Of a stretch of DNA of 64,000 nt, positions 62,201 to 64,000 are shown one piece after another. The translations under genes were made by a program, and so were the position numbers. Source of the DNA: Daphnia pulex (taxonomy: Eukaryota; Arthropoda; Branchiopoda; Diplostraca; Daphniidae); assembly GCF_021134715.1 (NCBI RefSeq), contig NC_060025.1, forward strand, positions 7,564,001 through 7,628,000. The letters run 5' to 3'. Each line of letters starts with the position of its first letter. Positions within the stretch are counted from its first letter, which is position 1. The notes beneath the pieces were generated by a model that was not told where the DNA came from, searched no databases, and was given only the letters and a program-made list of their open reading frames with translations.

Positions 62201-64000
62201 TATTTTCTTAAGATTCAAGCCAATTGAGCTGTTTAATAGAGAGAAAAAAGAAGAATATAACTATATAATATATAAGAAGGATATCGTTCTAATAAAAAAT
62301 GCCGTTTGGCTTGATGTGTACAATTTCAGACCTTTTTTTAAGCCGCCCAGCGCGCGCAGAATAAAACGGAGAGAGAGAAGCCATGATATCATTCCTTTGT
62401 GATTTTTGCTGTTGAAGCTTCTTCTCTTCTTTTTCTTTTTCTTTCACGGGGATCATAGCGCCGGCCAACAAGGATAAACCAACAGGAAGCCAAAAGACTC
62501 TGTCTATATAGTATGGTCTCCCCTTCTTCTTCTTCTGTTGGGCTGGCTTCCAACAATCAAAGCTCGCGTCCGCTATATCTCTCTCGATGGCCCTCCTGTT
62601 ATACATATCTAAAAATGTGTTTTTCTTCTTCTTCTTCGCATACATAATTATACAAACGGCCGAGAGAGCCGGAGACACTTGGAAAAAAAACTTTCGACTC
62701 GATGATGTATTGTCAAGTCTTTCTTCTTCTTCTTCTAGATTTGGTTTAGAGTTCACATATTTACAAAGTCGTGTTGTTTGTTGTTTGTTGGACTATCCAA
62801 TTCTTCTTTTTTTTTATATTTGGCGGCGCCTTGAAGTATAATAATATCACTCCACTTAAGGAGAAAGACGACGACGACGAAGAGAGAAGGAGAGAATATC
62901 GGACTGTGCACACGAAAACTGATGTCGGACACCGGAATTTTTTCGGGATGAAAAAATATATATTGTCGAGTCTCTTCTTAGCTTCTTCTTCTTCTTCCAT
63001 ATAAACGATGTTTTCCGGCTATATTTTACGGCCTTTCCTCCTCCCTTTTCTGCCCGCTATTTTGGCCGCCATCCAGCAGCAGCAGAGTCTCCCCTGTGTG
63101 TAGAAAAGAAGAAAATTTATCTATTTATTTCCTTTGTGTATGACTTTCTTCTTCTTGATGATTCGGCACTAGACAACTCGGATCGTTTAAGAGAGGGGGG
63201 AAAGGAGACACCGGTGGCCAATCTATCGGGATCAAGTTGAACGCGGTCTTGTATTATCTAATAATAATAATGAGATCAAACGCTTCGACGCAATCGCGTT
63301 AGAGAGAGAGAGAGCAATCGAATCAACTTTGAGCTGGGCATTTATCGGCCAGCAGATGCGAAAAGAAAAGAAAAAAAACAATGTCGCATTACATTAAAGG
63401 GATGGCTATCAGACTTAACGTCTATATTCTTCCGGTTCTTCACAAAGTTGTTGCAGGTCGTTCAATCTTTTCTATACGAAGGACTCGTCTCTTCTTGATC
63501 GTTCCCGGCGACCGTATTTTTCTTGCAGCCAGCCACATCTAAAGCCGAGCTATTGTTGTATCGATTTTTCAGTCGAGTGTACGCACTTTACTTTACCATA
63601 AATACATCAAAGCCTCTCTATAGATGTACGTACATAGATATACTTTTATTTATTTTTTGCCCACCGTCTGTTGCTGCTGGTATGGTCGAGCGTGACTTTG
63701 CCAGTGTCTGGACCGAAGACAAAGTCGTTTGATTTATTTCTTTTGGGTCAAAAGAGAAAAGAATTTTAGTCAACGAATACCAATCGCTGGGTATTATAAT
63801 AACTGCAAATGTGTCAACGAGCTCTTTATTGCAACTTTATTGTTATATCTCAGCTAAATATATAAGATGGCCAGTTTGGCATCGCAGTTGGGACCTAATG
63901 AAATCATATTTAGCGGCTCCTTATACAATTAAACCGCTCATTTTAAATCGGAATCAAAGGAAAAGCAAAAGGCCGGCCGAGAACCTGCGATTGGCATCGC
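56226..64000. other. Presumed first intron of the LRR gene
   Basis: No coding exon recognised to the window edge. It contains many GA/CT, CAA, GAC and TTC microsatellites (for example GTTC repeats near 58482-58503, GAC near 58715, TTC near 62620 and 62985), (CA)n near 59765, and AT-rich 60.7-61.5 kb. A very long first intron of this kind often holds enhancers, but nothing here identifies one. Confidence 0.45.

Noticed and set aside
62289..62756. 155-codon minus-strand open frame
   Set aside because: Glu/Lys runs come from TTC/TTT microsatellites. No domain or splice structure.

Overview
The window is eukaryotic, and most likely an arthropod genome close to the water flea Daphnia. Genes are split by GT-AG introns, many only 50-110 nt long, and the proteins have clear animal orthologues (a stomatin/MEC-2 type protein, TEX261, attractin, PBDC1). 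Microsatellites and long T or A tracts are common in the non-coding DNA. The Daphnia assignment is an inference from overall style. The animal assignment is firm.

Layout. Positions 1-21270 are non-coding except for candidate alternative first exons of a stomatin-family gene (3886, 6541, 11038 and 20773). All four can be read to end in codon phase 1, which fits the shared exon at 21271. The gene body runs 21271-27471 on the + strand. It contains a pair of 98-nt mutually exclusive exons (23901-23998 and 25043-25140) in the band-7/PHB domain. A four-exon leucine-rich-repeat gene follows at 28913-30788 (+).

From about 31.5 to 36.4 kb lies an unusual stretch with no recognisable intact gene. Two same-orientation blocks of a GACAATAGAACTCCA-type repeat bracket it. 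Inside are three separate tandem duplications, a MYND zinc-finger relic and a roughly 516-bp foldback hairpin. TEX261 (36895-37941, +) and a 23-exon attractin/distracted orthologue (44376-38205, -) are convergent, with 263 nt between their stop codons. A tRNA-like element and a GC-rich hairpin lie in the next gap, followed by PBDC1 (47913-47141, -).

From 47914 to the end the DNA is non-coding apart from the first coding exon (about 55840-56225, +) of a secreted or membrane LRR protein. Its remaining exons lie beyond the window, so its first intron is at least 7.7 kb.

Functionally the genes are independent. Stomatin is a membrane scaffold and channel regulator, TEX261 an ER-export adaptor, attractin a large single-pass receptor-like glycoprotein, and PBDC1 a small cytosolic protein. 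The most notable biology is the modular stomatin locus, whose N-terminus and PHB segment could both be switched by promoter choice and splicing. The repeat-bracketed non-coding locus at 31.5-36.4 kb comes second.
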